In this document: piece after piece, positions 32,577 through 41,891 of the stretch | Position numbering within the stretch: the first letter of the stretch is position 1 | Layout of the letters: each line of letters opens with the position of its first letter | DNA from: Bartonella vinsonii subsp. berkhoffii ATCC 51672 | GTDB taxonomy: Bacteria; Pseudomonadota; Alphaproteobacteria; Rhizobiales; Rhizobiaceae | Length of the DNA stretch: 64,000 nucleotides | NCBI RefSeq assembly: GCF_902825225.1 | Contig: NZ_CADEAK010000007.1 | Location: 1 to 64,000, forward strand | Reading direction: 5' to 3' | Translations under genes and position numbers: made by a program | Notes under the pieces: generated by a model | Seen by the model: only the letters and a program-made list of their open reading frames with translations | What the model was told of the DNA's origin: nothing | The model's database searches: none

Positions 32577-32897
32577 ATTTTATCCTTGGCATATGTAACA
32601 AAATTAATCCCTAACGTAGAATAAAACTGTTTTCTAGAATTACAACGTTTAACAGGGATAAAGAGTACAAGTTTTGTGAAAAGAAAAATATAAAAAAACA
32701 GCTTTTTATTCTCTGATGACGGAATAAACTATGCGTGATTATGATCTTTTGTTATAATTGTACGATATGACATTTTAGAAGAGGTAGCAAAATCCACATT
32801 GAAGGTCAATTGCAGAGATGCAAATGATAAGGTCAAGAAAGTAATGACCGCTATATAATAAAGGTTGTTTACAAGTTAAAATTTTGGAGTTTATGCG
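32577..32897. other. uvrA-ssb divergent intergenic region
   Basis: No gene. It must hold the promoters of both uvrA and ssb. I found no GTTC-N7-GTTC LexA box of the alphaproteobacterial type. The ssb side contains the promoter-like element listed separately. Confidence 0.6.
32831..32859 (+). promoter_or_regulatory. Candidate ssb promoter with inverted repeat
   Basis: A perfect TATAAT at 32854-32859 lies 39 bp before the ssb ATG. Just upstream, GGTCA (32831-32835) and TGACC (32845-32849) form an inverted repeat with a 9-nt spacer, where the -35 would be; no good TTGACA is present. This fits an activator- or repressor-bound promoter, by sequence only. Confidence 0.35.
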
Positions 32898-33416
32898 ATG
32901 GCTGGTAGCCTTAATAAAGTTATTTTGATTGGTAATCTTGGTGCAGATCCTGAAATTCGCCGTTTGAATTCTGGCGATCAAGTGGCAAATCTGCGTATTG
33001 CTACTTCAGAAAGTTGGCGCGATCGTAATACAAATGAGCGTAAAGAGCGCACAGAATGGCATAGTATCGTTATTTTTAATGAAAATCTTATCAAGGTTGT
33101 GGAGCAATATTTAAAAAAAGGCAGCAAGATTTATATTGAAGGTCAATTACAAACACGCAAATGGCAAGATCAAAATGGCAATGATCGTTATACAACAGAG
33201 ATTGTTTTGCAAAAATACCGTGGTGAATTGCAAATGCTTGATGGGCGTGGAGCTGCTGGTGGAGAGCATATGCAAGGAGCCAATCAGTCGAGTGGTAGTT
33301 ATGAGAGTGGTGGTTTTGGTAACAATAATTCAGATCAGAGGGATGGTTTTGGTCAAAATAATAATCAAGTAAGAGAAGATTTTTCGCACAAATTAGATGA
33401 TGATATTCCTTTTTGA
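32898..33416 (+). CDS. ssb: Single-stranded DNA-binding protein
   Basis: SSB of 172 residues. The OB-fold covers about residues 1-112 ([60 protein letters not shown]). A Gly/Asn/Gln-rich flexible linker follows, and the C-terminal partner-binding tip reads DDDIPF. Binds single-stranded DNA in replication, recombination and repair. Divergent from uvrA, as in many proteobacteria. Confidence 0.98.
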   Translation: MAGSLNKVILIGNLGADPEIRRLNSGDQVANLRIATSESWRDRNTNERKERTEWHSIVIFNENLIKVVEQYLKKGSKIYIEGQLQTRKWQDQNGNDRYTTEIVLQKYRGELQMLDGRGAAGGEHMQGANQSSGSYESGGFGNNNSDQRDGFGQNNNQVREDFSHKLDDDIPF

Positions 33417-33632
33417 TTCTCCTTGGTAATATTCTTCTTTTTTCTTTTTAGTTGTTTTTTTAATTCACAAAAGTCAATCTTGTTTATTTTATTATGTATT
33501 TTGAATACATATAAATAACATGTTGAAAATAATTGTTAAATTTCTTCCTTTGTTGTGGATGAGAAATTAGCATTTTGATGTTTTTTTCGATATAAAAGAG
33601 CAAAGTGATTCTTTATTGAAAGTCTTGAAGCT

Positions 33633-36419
33633 GTGACCGATCTTACTCCACACCCAGAACGTGATGTGCTGGCCGGTATTGAGCCCATCAGCATTGTTGA
33701 TGAAATGCAACGCTCTTATCTCGATTATGCGATGAGCGTGATTGTTTCACGTGCACTTCCCGATGTCCGTGATGGACTCAAGCCCGTTCATCGGCGTATT
33801 CTTCATGCCATGAATGAGATGGGGCTTTCTTTTAACAAGTCTTATCGAAAATCTGCGGGTGTCGTTGGTGAGGTTATGGGAAAATTCCATCCTCATGGTG
33901 ATGCTTCAATTTATGATGCGTTGGTGCGTATGGCACAGGACTTTTCTTTGCGAAATCCATTGATTGATGGCCAAGGAAATTTTGGTTCTGTTGATGGTGA
34001 TCCGCCTGCGGCGATGCGCTATACAGAATGTCGTTTAGAAAAAGTTTCTGAAGAGCTTTTAGCGGATATTGATAAAGATACCGTTGATTTTCAGGATAAT
34101 TATGACGGACGTGAGCATGAACCCGTAGTTCTACCAGCGCGTTTCCCTAATCTTTTGGTTAATGGGTCAGGTGGTATTGCTGTGGGTATGGCAACTAATA
34201 TTCCGCCCCATAATCTTGGTGAAGTCGTTGATGCTTGTATCGCCTTGATTGATCATCCGGATATTACGCTTGATGAGATCATTCAAATTATTCCTGGTCC
34301 TGATTTTCCTACAGGCGGTATTATTCTTGGCCATTCGGGTATTCGTTTGGCTTATGAAACAGGGCGCGGTCCAATTGTTATGCGTGCTAAAGTTGATATT
34401 GAAGAAATTCGTAATGGTCGACAAGCAATTATTGTCAGTGAAATACCTTATCAAGTTAATAAAGCAACAATGATTGAAAAAATGGCCGAATTGGTACGTG
34501 ATAAACGTATTGAGGGAATTTCCGATTTGCGTGACGAGTCTGATCGTGATGGGTATCGCATTGTTATTGAGCTTAAGAAGGATGCTGTTGCAGAGATCGT
34601 TTTGAACCAATTATATCGTTATACGCCGCTGCAAACTTCTTTCGGTTGTAATATGGTTGCGTTGAACGGAGGAAAACCTGAACAAATGACGTTGCTTGAT
34701 ATGCTTCGCGCATTTGTTTCTTTCCGAGAAGACGTCGTAAGTCGACGAACAAAATATCTTTTGCGTAAAGCGCGTGAGCGTGCTCATGTTTTGGTTGGTC
34801 TTGCAATTGCTGTTGCCAATATTGATGAAATTATAGCACTTATTCGCAAAGCTCCTGATCCACAAACAGCACGTGCACAGTTAATGAAGCGGCGCTGGCC
34901 AGCTTTTGATGTGGCACCTTTGATTAAACTTATTGATGATCCCCGTCATGTTATTCATCAGAATGGTACTTATAATTTATCTGAAGAGCAGGCGCGTGCT
35001 ATTTTGGAGTTGCGTTTGCAGAGGTTGACTGCGCTTGGGCGAGATGAAATTGCTGATGAATTGAATAAAATTGGCGTGGATATCACCGATTACCTTGATA
35101 TTTTGGCATCTCGTTCACGTATTATGGGGATTGTGAAGGATGAACTGAGATCCCTTCGTGAGGAGTTTGCAACGCCTCGACGCACAGTATTTGGTTTTGG
35201 TAGCGCTGAAATGGATAGCGAGGATCTTATCGCTCCAGAAGATATGGTGGTCACAGTTAGTCATAGTGGCTACATTAAGCGCGTTCCTCTCAATACATAC
35301 CGTGCGCAACGCCGTGGTGGTAAGGGGCGTTCTGGTATGTCTACGAAGGATGAAGATTTTGTAACGCGTTTGTTTGTGGTTAATACACATACACCCGTTC
35401 TTTTTTTTTCATCGCGTGGAATTGTTTATAAGGAAAAAGTTTGGCGTTTGCCACTTGGTACGCCGCAATCGCGTGGACGCGCTCTGATTAATCTACTTCC
35501 CTTGCAACAAGGTGAGCGCATAACAACTATTATGCCTTTACCAGAAGATGAAGCAAGTTGGAGTGCATTGGATATTATGTTCGTAACAACACGTGGAACT
35601 GTGCGTCGTAATAAATTATCCGATTTTGTTCAGGTTAATCGTAATGGCAAAATTGCAATGAAACTTGATGAAGAAGGAGATGAAATTCTTTCAGTTGAAA
35701 CCTGTACAGAACATGATGATGTTGTTTTAACAACGGCTAATGGACAATGTATTCGTTTTCCAGTTGTTGAGGTTCGTGTTTTTGCAGGGCGTAATTCTGT
35801 AGGAGTGCGTGGTATCAATTTGGCTAATGGTGATAAGGTCATTTCGATGACAATCTTAGAACATGTTGAAACCACCTCGATTGAACGTTCTGCTTACGTT
35901 AAACGCGTGATTAATGAACGGCGTGCTGCTGGTGTTGATGCTGAAGATATTGTAACTCTTGATGAAGAAGATGGAGGAGCAGAAACAGAGTTGACAGAAG
36001 AGCGCTATGCAGAACTTAACGCCCGCGAACAAATGCTTTTAACAGTGAGTGAATTTGGTTATGGAAAGCGATCTTCTTCATACGAATTCCGGATTTCAGG
36101 ACGTGGTGGAAAAGGAATTCGTGCAACAGATCCTTCTAAAACAGCTGAAATTGGTAAATTAGTGGCAGCTTTTCCAGTGAAGGCGCAAGATCAAATTATG
36201 TTGGTATCAGATGGGGGACAGCTTATTCGTGTTCCGGTTGATGGAATTCGTATAGCTGGTCGTTCAACAAAAGGCGTAACGATTTTCAATACAGCTGAAG
36301 GCGAGAAAGTCGTATCGGTTGAACGTATTTCTGAATCTGAAGATGATGATAACCCATTAGATGATGAAGCTGGAAAACATTCTGATAGAGTTGATGTGAG
36401 TACGGAGAAATCATTCTAA
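33633..36419 (+). CDS. gyrA: DNA gyrase subunit A
   Basis: GyrA of 928 residues, the cleavage-rejoining subunit that introduces negative supercoils with GyrB. The catalytic tyrosine is Tyr130 (AAMRYTECR). The quinolone-binding region reads [17 protein letters not shown], with Ala91 at the E. coli Ser83 position and Asp95 at Asp87. The C-terminal pinwheel begins with the GyrA box [11 protein letters not shown], which identifies gyrase rather than ParC. The start is GTG at 33633. An acidic insert ([16 protein letters not shown]) lengthens the C-terminal domain. Confidence 0.97.
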   Translation: MTDLTPHPERDVLAGIEPISIVDEMQRSYLDYAMSVIVSRALPDVRDGLKPVHRRILHAMNEMGLSFNKSYRKSAGVVGEVMGKFHPHGDASIYDALVRMAQDFSLRNPLIDGQGNFGSVDGDPPAAMRYTECRLEKVSEELLADIDKDTVDFQDNYDGREHEPVVLPARFPNLLVNGSGGIAVGMATNIPPHNLGEVVDACIALIDHPDITLDEIIQIIPGPDFPTGGIILGHSGIRLAYETGRGPIVMRAKVDIEEIRNGRQAIIVSEIPYQVNKATMIEKMAELVRDKRIEGISDLRDESDRDGYRIVIELKKDAVAEIVLNQLYRYTPLQTSFGCNMVALNGGKPEQMTLLDMLRAFVSFREDVVSRRTKYLLRKARERAHVLVGLAIAVANIDEIIALIRKAPDPQTARAQLMKRRWPAFDVAPLIKLIDDPRHVIHQNGTYNLSEEQARAILELRLQRLTALGRDEIADELNKIGVDITDYLDILASRSRIMGIVKDELRSLREEFATPRRTVFGFGSAEMDSEDLIAPEDMVVTVSHSGYIKRVPLNTYRAQRRGGKGRSGMSTKDEDFVTRLFVVNTHTPVLFFSSRGIVYKEKVWRLPLGTPQSRGRALINLLPLQQGERITTIMPLPEDEASWSALDIMFVTTRGTVRRNKLSDFVQVNRNGKIAMKLDEEGDEILSVETCTEHDDVVLTTANGQCIRFPVVEVRVFAGRNSVGVRGINLANGDKVISMTILEHVETTSIERSAYVKRVINERRAAGVDAEDIVTLDEEDGGAETELTEERYAELNAREQMLLTVSEFGYGKRSSSYEFRISGRGGKGIRATDPSKTAEIGKLVAAFPVKAQDQIMLVSDGGQLIRVPVDGIRIAGRSTKGVTIFNTAEGEKVVSVERISESEDDDNPLDDEAGKHSDRVDVSTEKSF

Positions 36420-36437
36420 AGGGTTTGGAGTAAAACA

Positions 36438-36956
36438 ATGAAAATTGCTCTTTATGCGGGTTCCTTCGATCCTTTTACAAATGGTCATCTTGATATTTTA
36501 CAAGCCGGTCTTGTTTTGGTTGACAAAGTGATTGTGGCTATAGGTGTACAGGCTAATAAAAAATCACTTTTTAGTTTTGAAGAGCGTGTTGATTTAATTA
36601 TTGAAGCAGGAAAAGATTTGTTAAATGTAGGTCCTGATCGGTTGCAGGTTATTTCGTTTGATACGCTTTTGGTTAATAAGGCTCGTGAAATGAGTGCTTC
36701 ATTGTTTATTCGTGGATTACGTGATGGTACGGATCTTGATTATGAAATGCAAATGGCAGGGATGAATAGTATCATGGCTCCTGAATTGCAAACTGTTTTT
36801 TTACCAGCAAGTCTTTCTGGACGTGCAATCACTTCTACGTTGGTACGCCAGATTGCCTCTATGGGTGGGGATATAGACCCCTTTGTACCTTCAAATGTTG
36901 CTAGAGCTTTGCGCTTAAAATTTCAATCTTCACAGGAGCGTGATTGTGTATCTTAG
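36438..36956 (+). CDS. coaD: Phosphopantetheine adenylyltransferase
   Basis: CoaD of 172 residues, makes dephospho-CoA from 4'-phosphopantetheine and ATP. The nucleotidyl-transferase motifs [14 protein letters not shown] and [11 protein letters not shown] (usually ISSTLVR) are present, with [19 protein letters not shown] between them. GGAG is 9 nt before the ATG. It overlaps the following cyclophilin gene and lies 18 bp after gyrA. Confidence 0.97.
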   Translation: MKIALYAGSFDPFTNGHLDILQAGLVLVDKVIVAIGVQANKKSLFSFEERVDLIIEAGKDLLNVGPDRLQVISFDTLLVNKAREMSASLFIRGLRDGTDLDYEMQMAGMNSIMAPELQTVFLPASLSGRAITSTLVRQIASMGGDIDPFVPSNVARALRLKFQSSQERDCVS

Positions 36957-37539
36957 ATTTTTTGCTGTTTTGACATGTCTTTTTTGCTTTTTTTCATTGA
37001 ATGCTATAGCTGACGTTTCTCACACAGCTGGTGATTCTGATATTCTTGTCTTATCTCTTAAAAATGGAGATGTGGTTATTCGTCTTCGTCCTGATCTTGC
37101 ACCAAGACATGTTGTACAAATCAAAAAGTTAACAAAGGGAGGTGCTTATAATAATGTTGTCTTTCACCGTGTTATTCCAGGTTTTATGGCACAGACTGGT
37201 GATGTGCAGTTTGGAAAAAAGGGGAGTGCAGATTTTGATGTAAAACGCGTTGGTACTGGAGCTTCAAATTATCCTAATATTCCAGCGGAGTTTTCAAAGC
37301 AGCCCTTTAAACGTGGTACTGTTGGGATGGCACGTGCACAAGATCCAAATTCTGCCAATTCTCAATTCTTTATTTGTTTTGATGATGCTTCTTTTTTAAA
37401 TGGTCAGTATACTGTTGTTGGAGAGGTCATAAAAGGAATGGACGTTGTCGATAAAATTAAAAAAGGCACTTCAAGTAATAATGGATCTGTAAAAGATCCT
37501 GATGTTATTAATACTGCCACTTTACAAGCTGATAAATAA
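36946..37539 (+). CDS. ppiA: Periplasmic peptidyl-prolyl cis-trans isomerase (cyclophilin)
   Basis: Cyclophilin of about 197 residues with an N-terminal signal sequence ([21 protein letters not shown]), so it probably acts in the periplasm. The catalytic core has [18 protein letters not shown] and [20 protein letters not shown]. The start is GTG: the one at 36946 has AGGAG 7 nt upstream, while GTG at 36940 is too close to that site. The gene overlaps the coaD stop by 11 nt. The order coaD-ppiA-ppiB is typical of Rhizobiales. Confidence 0.9.
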   Translation: MYLRFFAVLTCLFCFFSLNAIADVSHTAGDSDILVLSLKNGDVVIRLRPDLAPRHVVQIKKLTKGGAYNNVVFHRVIPGFMAQTGDVQFGKKGSADFDVKRVGTGASNYPNIPAEFSKQPFKRGTVGMARAQDPNSANSQFFICFDDASFLNGQYTVVGEVIKGMDVVDKIKKGTSSNNGSVKDPDVINTATLQADK

Positions 37540-37558
37540 ATCAAAGGAGTTTAGCTGT

Positions 37559-38077
37559 ATGGCCGAGATTAAAGATTTAGAGAACACCTTAATTCTTGAA
37601 ACAACAAAGGGCAGAGTCGTTATTGGACTTTTTGCTGATTTAGCCCCTTTTCACGTTGCGCGTATTAAAGAGCTTGTGCGTGAAGGTGCTTATGATAATG
37701 TTATTTTTCATCGTGTTATTGAAGGGTTTATGGCTCAAACGGGGGATGTGCAATTTGGAAAAAAGAATGGTGCAGAGTTCAATTTGTCACGTGCCGGTAT
37801 GGGAGGGTCAGCGAAGCCTAATTTGACGGCAGAGTTTTCAAATCTTTCTCATAAGCGTGGCATAGTTTCTATGGCACGGAGCCAGAATCCAAATTCTGCT
37901 AATTCACAGTTTTTTATTTGCTTTGCGGATGCTCCTTGGCTTGACCGTCAATATTCCATATGGGGACAAGTTGTTGAAGGTATGGAAAATGTCGATAAAA
38001 TTAAGCGTGGTGAGCCTGTTATAGAACCTGATACAATCATTAAAGCTGCAATTGCTGCCGATGTGAAGGAATCGTGA
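37559..38077 (+). CDS. ppiB: Cytoplasmic peptidyl-prolyl cis-trans isomerase (cyclophilin)
   Basis: Second cyclophilin, 172 residues, without a signal peptide, so cytoplasmic. It shares [22 protein letters not shown] and [20 protein letters not shown] with the previous gene, indicating a tandem duplication followed by targeting divergence. The ATG at 37559 follows AAAGGAGT. In related genomes queA and tgt come next; here a 764-bp gap follows. Confidence 0.93.
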   Translation: MAEIKDLENTLILETTKGRVVIGLFADLAPFHVARIKELVREGAYDNVIFHRVIEGFMAQTGDVQFGKKNGAEFNLSRAGMGGSAKPNLTAEFSNLSHKRGIVSMARSQNPNSANSQFFICFADAPWLDRQYSIWGQVVEGMENVDKIKRGEPVIEPDTIIKAAIAADVKES

Positions 38078-38841
38078 TATCGGTTTTAACTTTAAGAGCA
38101 TCAAGTAAAAATAGCGCTGTCTTTTTGTTTTCTTAAACAGGGTGAAGGTTCATTGTTATGGTTTGAATGCATAACAGTATGCTATTGTATACGTTTGTTT
38201 TCTGCACCAAGTTTTATTTATAAATTGCATAGATTTATGGCATGTTGTTTGTCGTTGTTTCTCATAGGTTTTTTATGCTCGAATTTGGTACCTCGTAGTT
38301 CGATTGCTTATTCATAACGACAGGCGTGAATAACCAATTTAACTTATGTTATTAAGTCTTATGGGATTCATTGCTTCTTACAGTTGTTTTACATTTGATG
38401 TTTGTTGGTCTGTGTCTTATATTTTTGTGTAAGTATAATTGGGGGAATACTTATTTAGTGTCATACTTTGCATTGCGGCTTATTTCTGTATTCAAAATAT
38501 TAAGAAATTCCTTTTATAGGAAGCCAAATTTTCTAGGAATTATTGGTGATAAAAGCATGTGAAAATGAGATCGTTGTTGGTGGAAAGAACGGCTTTAAAA
38601 TTCTGATAGGCGAGTATATCTTGTTCAATATATCGGTTATTTTGTGAAATAAGTCTGTTGCTTTATTTATGATGATTATTTGATAACAAAATTGCATTTA
38701 CGCTATTTAATTTTTTTATGCTGGTTACAATATTAGGCGAATCAGAAATCAATCCATAAAGTTTGTGACGGTACCATAAGGAAAGTTATAGCTTTTCTTT
38801 CTATGGTGCTATGAGTTTGTAGAATCAAAAAGACGAGAGTG
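38078..38841. other. Gap between ppiB and tgt where queA is missing
   Basis: No gene is supported in these 764 bases. Open stretches (one of 63 codons at 38371-38562) have no recognisable motifs or good ribosome binding site. Rhizobiales normally carry queA here; I looked for QueA motifs in all frames and saw none, so decay is advanced or the gene was deleted. Confidence 0.6.
38773..38807 (+). promoter_or_regulatory. Hairpin in the tgt leader
   Basis: ACCATA (38773-38778) and GAAAG (38781-38785) pair with CTTTC (38797-38801) and TATGGT (38802-38807), with a 2-nt bulge and an 11-nt loop. It ends 34 bp before the tgt ATG. It does not match the preQ1 riboswitch layout I know, so the role is open. 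Confidence 0.35.
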
Positions 38842-39960
38842 ATGATAAAGACATTTCATTATAGAAAAATTGCTCAAGATGGTTGTGCGCGTCGTGGTGA
38901 AATTATAACGGGTCGTAGATGTATTCGTACACCTGCCTTTATGCCAGTTGGGACAGCAGGGACTGTTAAAGCTATGTATATGGATCAGATACGTGCTCTT
39001 GGTGCAGATATCATTTTAGGCAATACTTACCATTTAATGTTGCGTCCGGGAGCAGAGCGTGTCGCTCGTTTAGGAGGTCTACATGAGTTTTCGCGTTGGT
39101 CTGGGCCTATTCTAACCGATTCTGGTGGATTTCAAGTTATGTCATTGGCGGGAATTCGTAAAATTACAGAACAAGGTGTTATTTTTCGCTCTTACATAAA
39201 TGGTGCGTACTATGAAATGAGTCCTGAGCGTTCTATCGAAATTCAAGGGCTCCTTAATGCAGATATCCAAATGCAATTGGATCAATGTATTGCACTTCCT
39301 GCAAGTGAAAAAGAAATAGAAGCTGCTATGGAACTTTCATTGCGGTGGGCACAGCGCTGTAAAACAGCTTTTGGTGATCAGCCAGACAAAGCACTGTTTG
39401 GGATTGTTCAGGGTGGTGATAATATGAAATTACGTGAACATTCTGCTCAAGCTTTAAAAGAGATGGATTTGAAAGGCTATGCTATTGGAGGGCTTGCTGT
39501 TGGCGAACCGCAGAATGTTATGACAGCTGTGCTAGATGCTACTTGTCCGATTTTGCCAGAGGATAAGCCACGTTATCTCATGGGGGTGGGAACGCCTGAT
39601 GATATTTTACAAAGTGTTGCCCGTGGTATTGATATGTTTGATTGTGTTATGCCAACACGTGCAGGACGCCATGGTTTAGCTTTTACACGTTTTGGAAGAA
39701 TTAATTTGCGTAATGCGCGTTATGCAGAGGATCCACATCCTTTAGATCCACAGTCGCTTTGTCCTGCTGCATGTGATTATAGTTGTGCTTATTTGCACCA
39801 TTTGATCAGATCTGGCGAATCTCTTGGTGGCATGTTGTTAACTTGGAATAATCTCTATTATTATCAACAACTTATGCAAGGGATTCGTGATGCCATTGAA
39901 GAAGGATGTTATACAGATTTTTGTGCTGAAACACGTGCTTTGTGGAAGCAAGGCCGTTAA
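38842..39960 (+). CDS. tgt: tRNA-guanine(34) transglycosylase
   Basis: Bacterial Tgt of 372 residues, exchanges G34 for a queuosine precursor in GUN-anticodon tRNAs. General acid/base Asp93 ([10 protein letters not shown]) and nucleophile Asp267 ([10 protein letters not shown]) are intact, as is substrate-pocket GGLAVGEP; Cys149 matches E. coli Cys145 of preQ1-type enzymes. The zinc site is unusual: relative to E. coli Cys302, Cys304, Cys307 and His333 the residues are Ser305, Cys307, Ala310 and Asn336, with extra Cys311 and Cys315 nearby. ATG at 38842 is preferred over GTG at 38839. Confidence 0.95.
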   Translation: MIKTFHYRKIAQDGCARRGEIITGRRCIRTPAFMPVGTAGTVKAMYMDQIRALGADIILGNTYHLMLRPGAERVARLGGLHEFSRWSGPILTDSGGFQVMSLAGIRKITEQGVIFRSYINGAYYEMSPERSIEIQGLLNADIQMQLDQCIALPASEKEIEAAMELSLRWAQRCKTAFGDQPDKALFGIVQGGDNMKLREHSAQALKEMDLKGYAIGGLAVGEPQNVMTAVLDATCPILPEDKPRYLMGVGTPDDILQSVARGIDMFDCVMPTRAGRHGLAFTRFGRINLRNARYAEDPHPLDPQSLCPAACDYSCAYLHHLIRSGESLGGMLLTWNNLYYYQQLMQGIRDAIEEGCYTDFCAETRALWKQGR

Positions 39961-40631
39961 AGCGCTTGATTGTAAAGTATAGCTTTTGCTTTTATTAAAT
40001 TGCTTAATTTATTTTCATCAAGAGCTTTTACTAAAAACAAAGTTCAAATGTTTTTTAAAAACGTAAAATTATACTGAACTAAAGAGGAATATGCAATTTT
40101 ATGGGTCTCTATTTTTTTTGTAACTGTAAGAGTAAACAGAAACTGTTACTCCGGTACGCGCTACCTGATCCGGAGAAAAACAGTTTGTTTCTGTTTCTGG
40201 TGACTATTTAGATCAACAATGTTAATGAGGAGTTATCGGACCCTTAAAGAAGTATGAAAATTGCATTTTTATAGGATAATTTGTATTTTTTTCGTTAAAT
40301 AGTGAAACTCTCACAAAAGTTGTCTCATGTAGGAGTAGATAAGACTGTAATTTGATCTCAATTGAAGGTTTAGAGAACACAAACGATTGATACTTTAAAG
40401 TGCGAATCTTATTTTTGCTAGTAACGGTATTTTTATAAATGAAGTTTCATTTAAATGATAAAATATTGTAAATTCTTCCATGCTGTTTAAAAAATCTATG
40501 ACAAAGAAAATGAAAACTGTTGATATTTTCATTTTCTTTTTAAAAGATGTTTTAATGTTTCATTGAGAAATGCTTAGGCATAGACAGAGGAAGATTTTGA
40601 ACTCATTTAGGGCCATATTACAGATTTTGCG
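39961..40631. other. Intergenic region after tgt
   Basis: No gene in these 671 bases. The notable structure is the large inverted repeat at 40134-40196, listed separately. The rest is AT-rich with stops in all frames. Confidence 0.6.
40134..40196. repeat. Large imperfect inverted repeat (hairpin)
   Basis: The left arm AAACAG-AAACTGTT (40134-40147) plus CTCCGG (40149-40154) pairs with CCGGAG (40170-40175), AACAGTTT (40179-40186) and CTGTTT (40191-40196). The loop is 15 nt, and the right arm has small inserts (AAA and GTTT). Twenty base pairs in total, with a GC-rich inner stem. No T-run follows, so it is not an ordinary terminator. Confidence 0.75.
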
Positions 40632-41827
40632 ATGAAGGTATCACTCAATGATGACAATGAGGAATTCTCATGGAAAAACATTCTTGCTCTAAGAATTGAT
40701 TTGAGAACACGGTGTTTAGCAACTTTAGCTTTTGCAGTGGGAGGTTTTTCTATTGGTACTGCAGAGTTTGTTGCCATGGGTTTACAGCTGGAGATGGCAC
40801 GAAGCTCGTCTGTTGATATTCCTACAGCTGGTCAATATATTTTGCTTATGCATTGGGCATTGTGATTGGAGCACCTCTTTTAGCTGTTGCAACAGCTCAG
40901 TTATCACGTAAAACTGTGTTGATAGGATTAATGTTTTTTTATGCGCTAGCAAATATTGCAAGTGCTCTTTTTTCTGATTTTAGCATATTGGTAGCATTGC
41001 CGTTTATCAGTGGTCTTCCACATGGTGTCTATTTCGGTCTTGCAACTATGGTTGCTGCTTCTATGGTAGAAACGCATGAACGTTCCAAAGCTGTTGGATA
41101 TGTTATGCTTGGTTTAACAATTGCAACCGTTTTGGGAGCACCAGGAGCGACTTGGATTGGACAACTTGTTGGTTGGCAGATTGCTTTTGTGCTTGTAGGT
41201 GCTCTTGCTTTATTGTGTTGTTTGCTTATTTGGAAATTTTTGCCTTCTCTGGTTTGGAGATGCAAAAAACAAATCCTCTGCGCGAACTTGATGCATTAAA
41301 ACAAAGGCAGGTATGGTTTCTTTTGATGATGGTTTCAGTTTGAGCATCAAGATTATTTTCTGTTTTCACTTATATTAAGTCAACATTAATGCATATTTCT
41401 GGTGTTTAGCTTGATTTTGTAACATTTATTATGCCGTTAGTTGGATTAGGGATGGTGGTTGGAAATTTTTTAGGACCTAAATTTGCTGTTAAAGTTGGAA
41501 CTTCGCTAATGATATTTTTTGCTATGCTTTGGAGTACATTCGTTTTTTTTCTTTTTATCTCATACTCCTTTAACAGCAGCATTAGGATACTTTTTTGTTG
41601 GCACTTCTTTCGCAGCTATGCCTTCTATACAAACAAAGATTATGGATGTTGCTCTCCATGGACAGATTTTAGCAGGAGCGTTAATGCAATCTGCTTTTAA
41701 TATTGCTAACGCTCTTGGAGCAGAATCTGGAGCATGGGTTTTGAAATGGGGCTATAGTTATGAATATACTGCTGTTCTTGGGGGTATCTTAACTCTATGT
41801 GGTTTACTGATTTTTTGTTTCTTATGA
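40632..41827 (+). pseudogene. Broken MFS transporter (DHA1 drug/sugar efflux type)
   Basis: Remnant of a 12-helix major facilitator of about 395 residues. Segments in order are CLATLAFAVGGFSIGTAEFV, then after a frameshift near 40850 GIVIGAPLLAVATAQLSRKT and LVALPFISGLPHGVYFGLAT, MLGLTIATVLGAPGATWIGQ, then a second shift near 41255, in-frame stops TGA (41341) and TAG (41407), MPLVGLGMVVGNFLGPKFAV, and a third shift near 41535 before the last helices. The pattern resembles AraJ/YdhP-type exporters. Multiple lesions make it a clear pseudogene. Confidence 0.9.
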
Positions 41828-41891
41828 TATTTGGAAAAGCGTAACTAATATTGCTTTTTTCTCTTGAGAGAAAAAATATCTTTTCGTTTAT

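Noticed and set aside
32577-32897. LexA box between uvrA and ssb
   Set aside because: No GTTC or GAAC pair at the required spacing.
38371-38562. 63-codon open frame in the ppiB-tgt gap
   Set aside because: Hydrophobic but no recognisable family, no ribosome binding site and odd codon use; open frames of this size are expected by chance in AT-rich DNA.
38773-38807. preQ1 riboswitch before tgt
   Set aside because: The hairpin lacks the short stem with conserved C/A-rich tail of known preQ1 aptamers; kept only as a generic hairpin.
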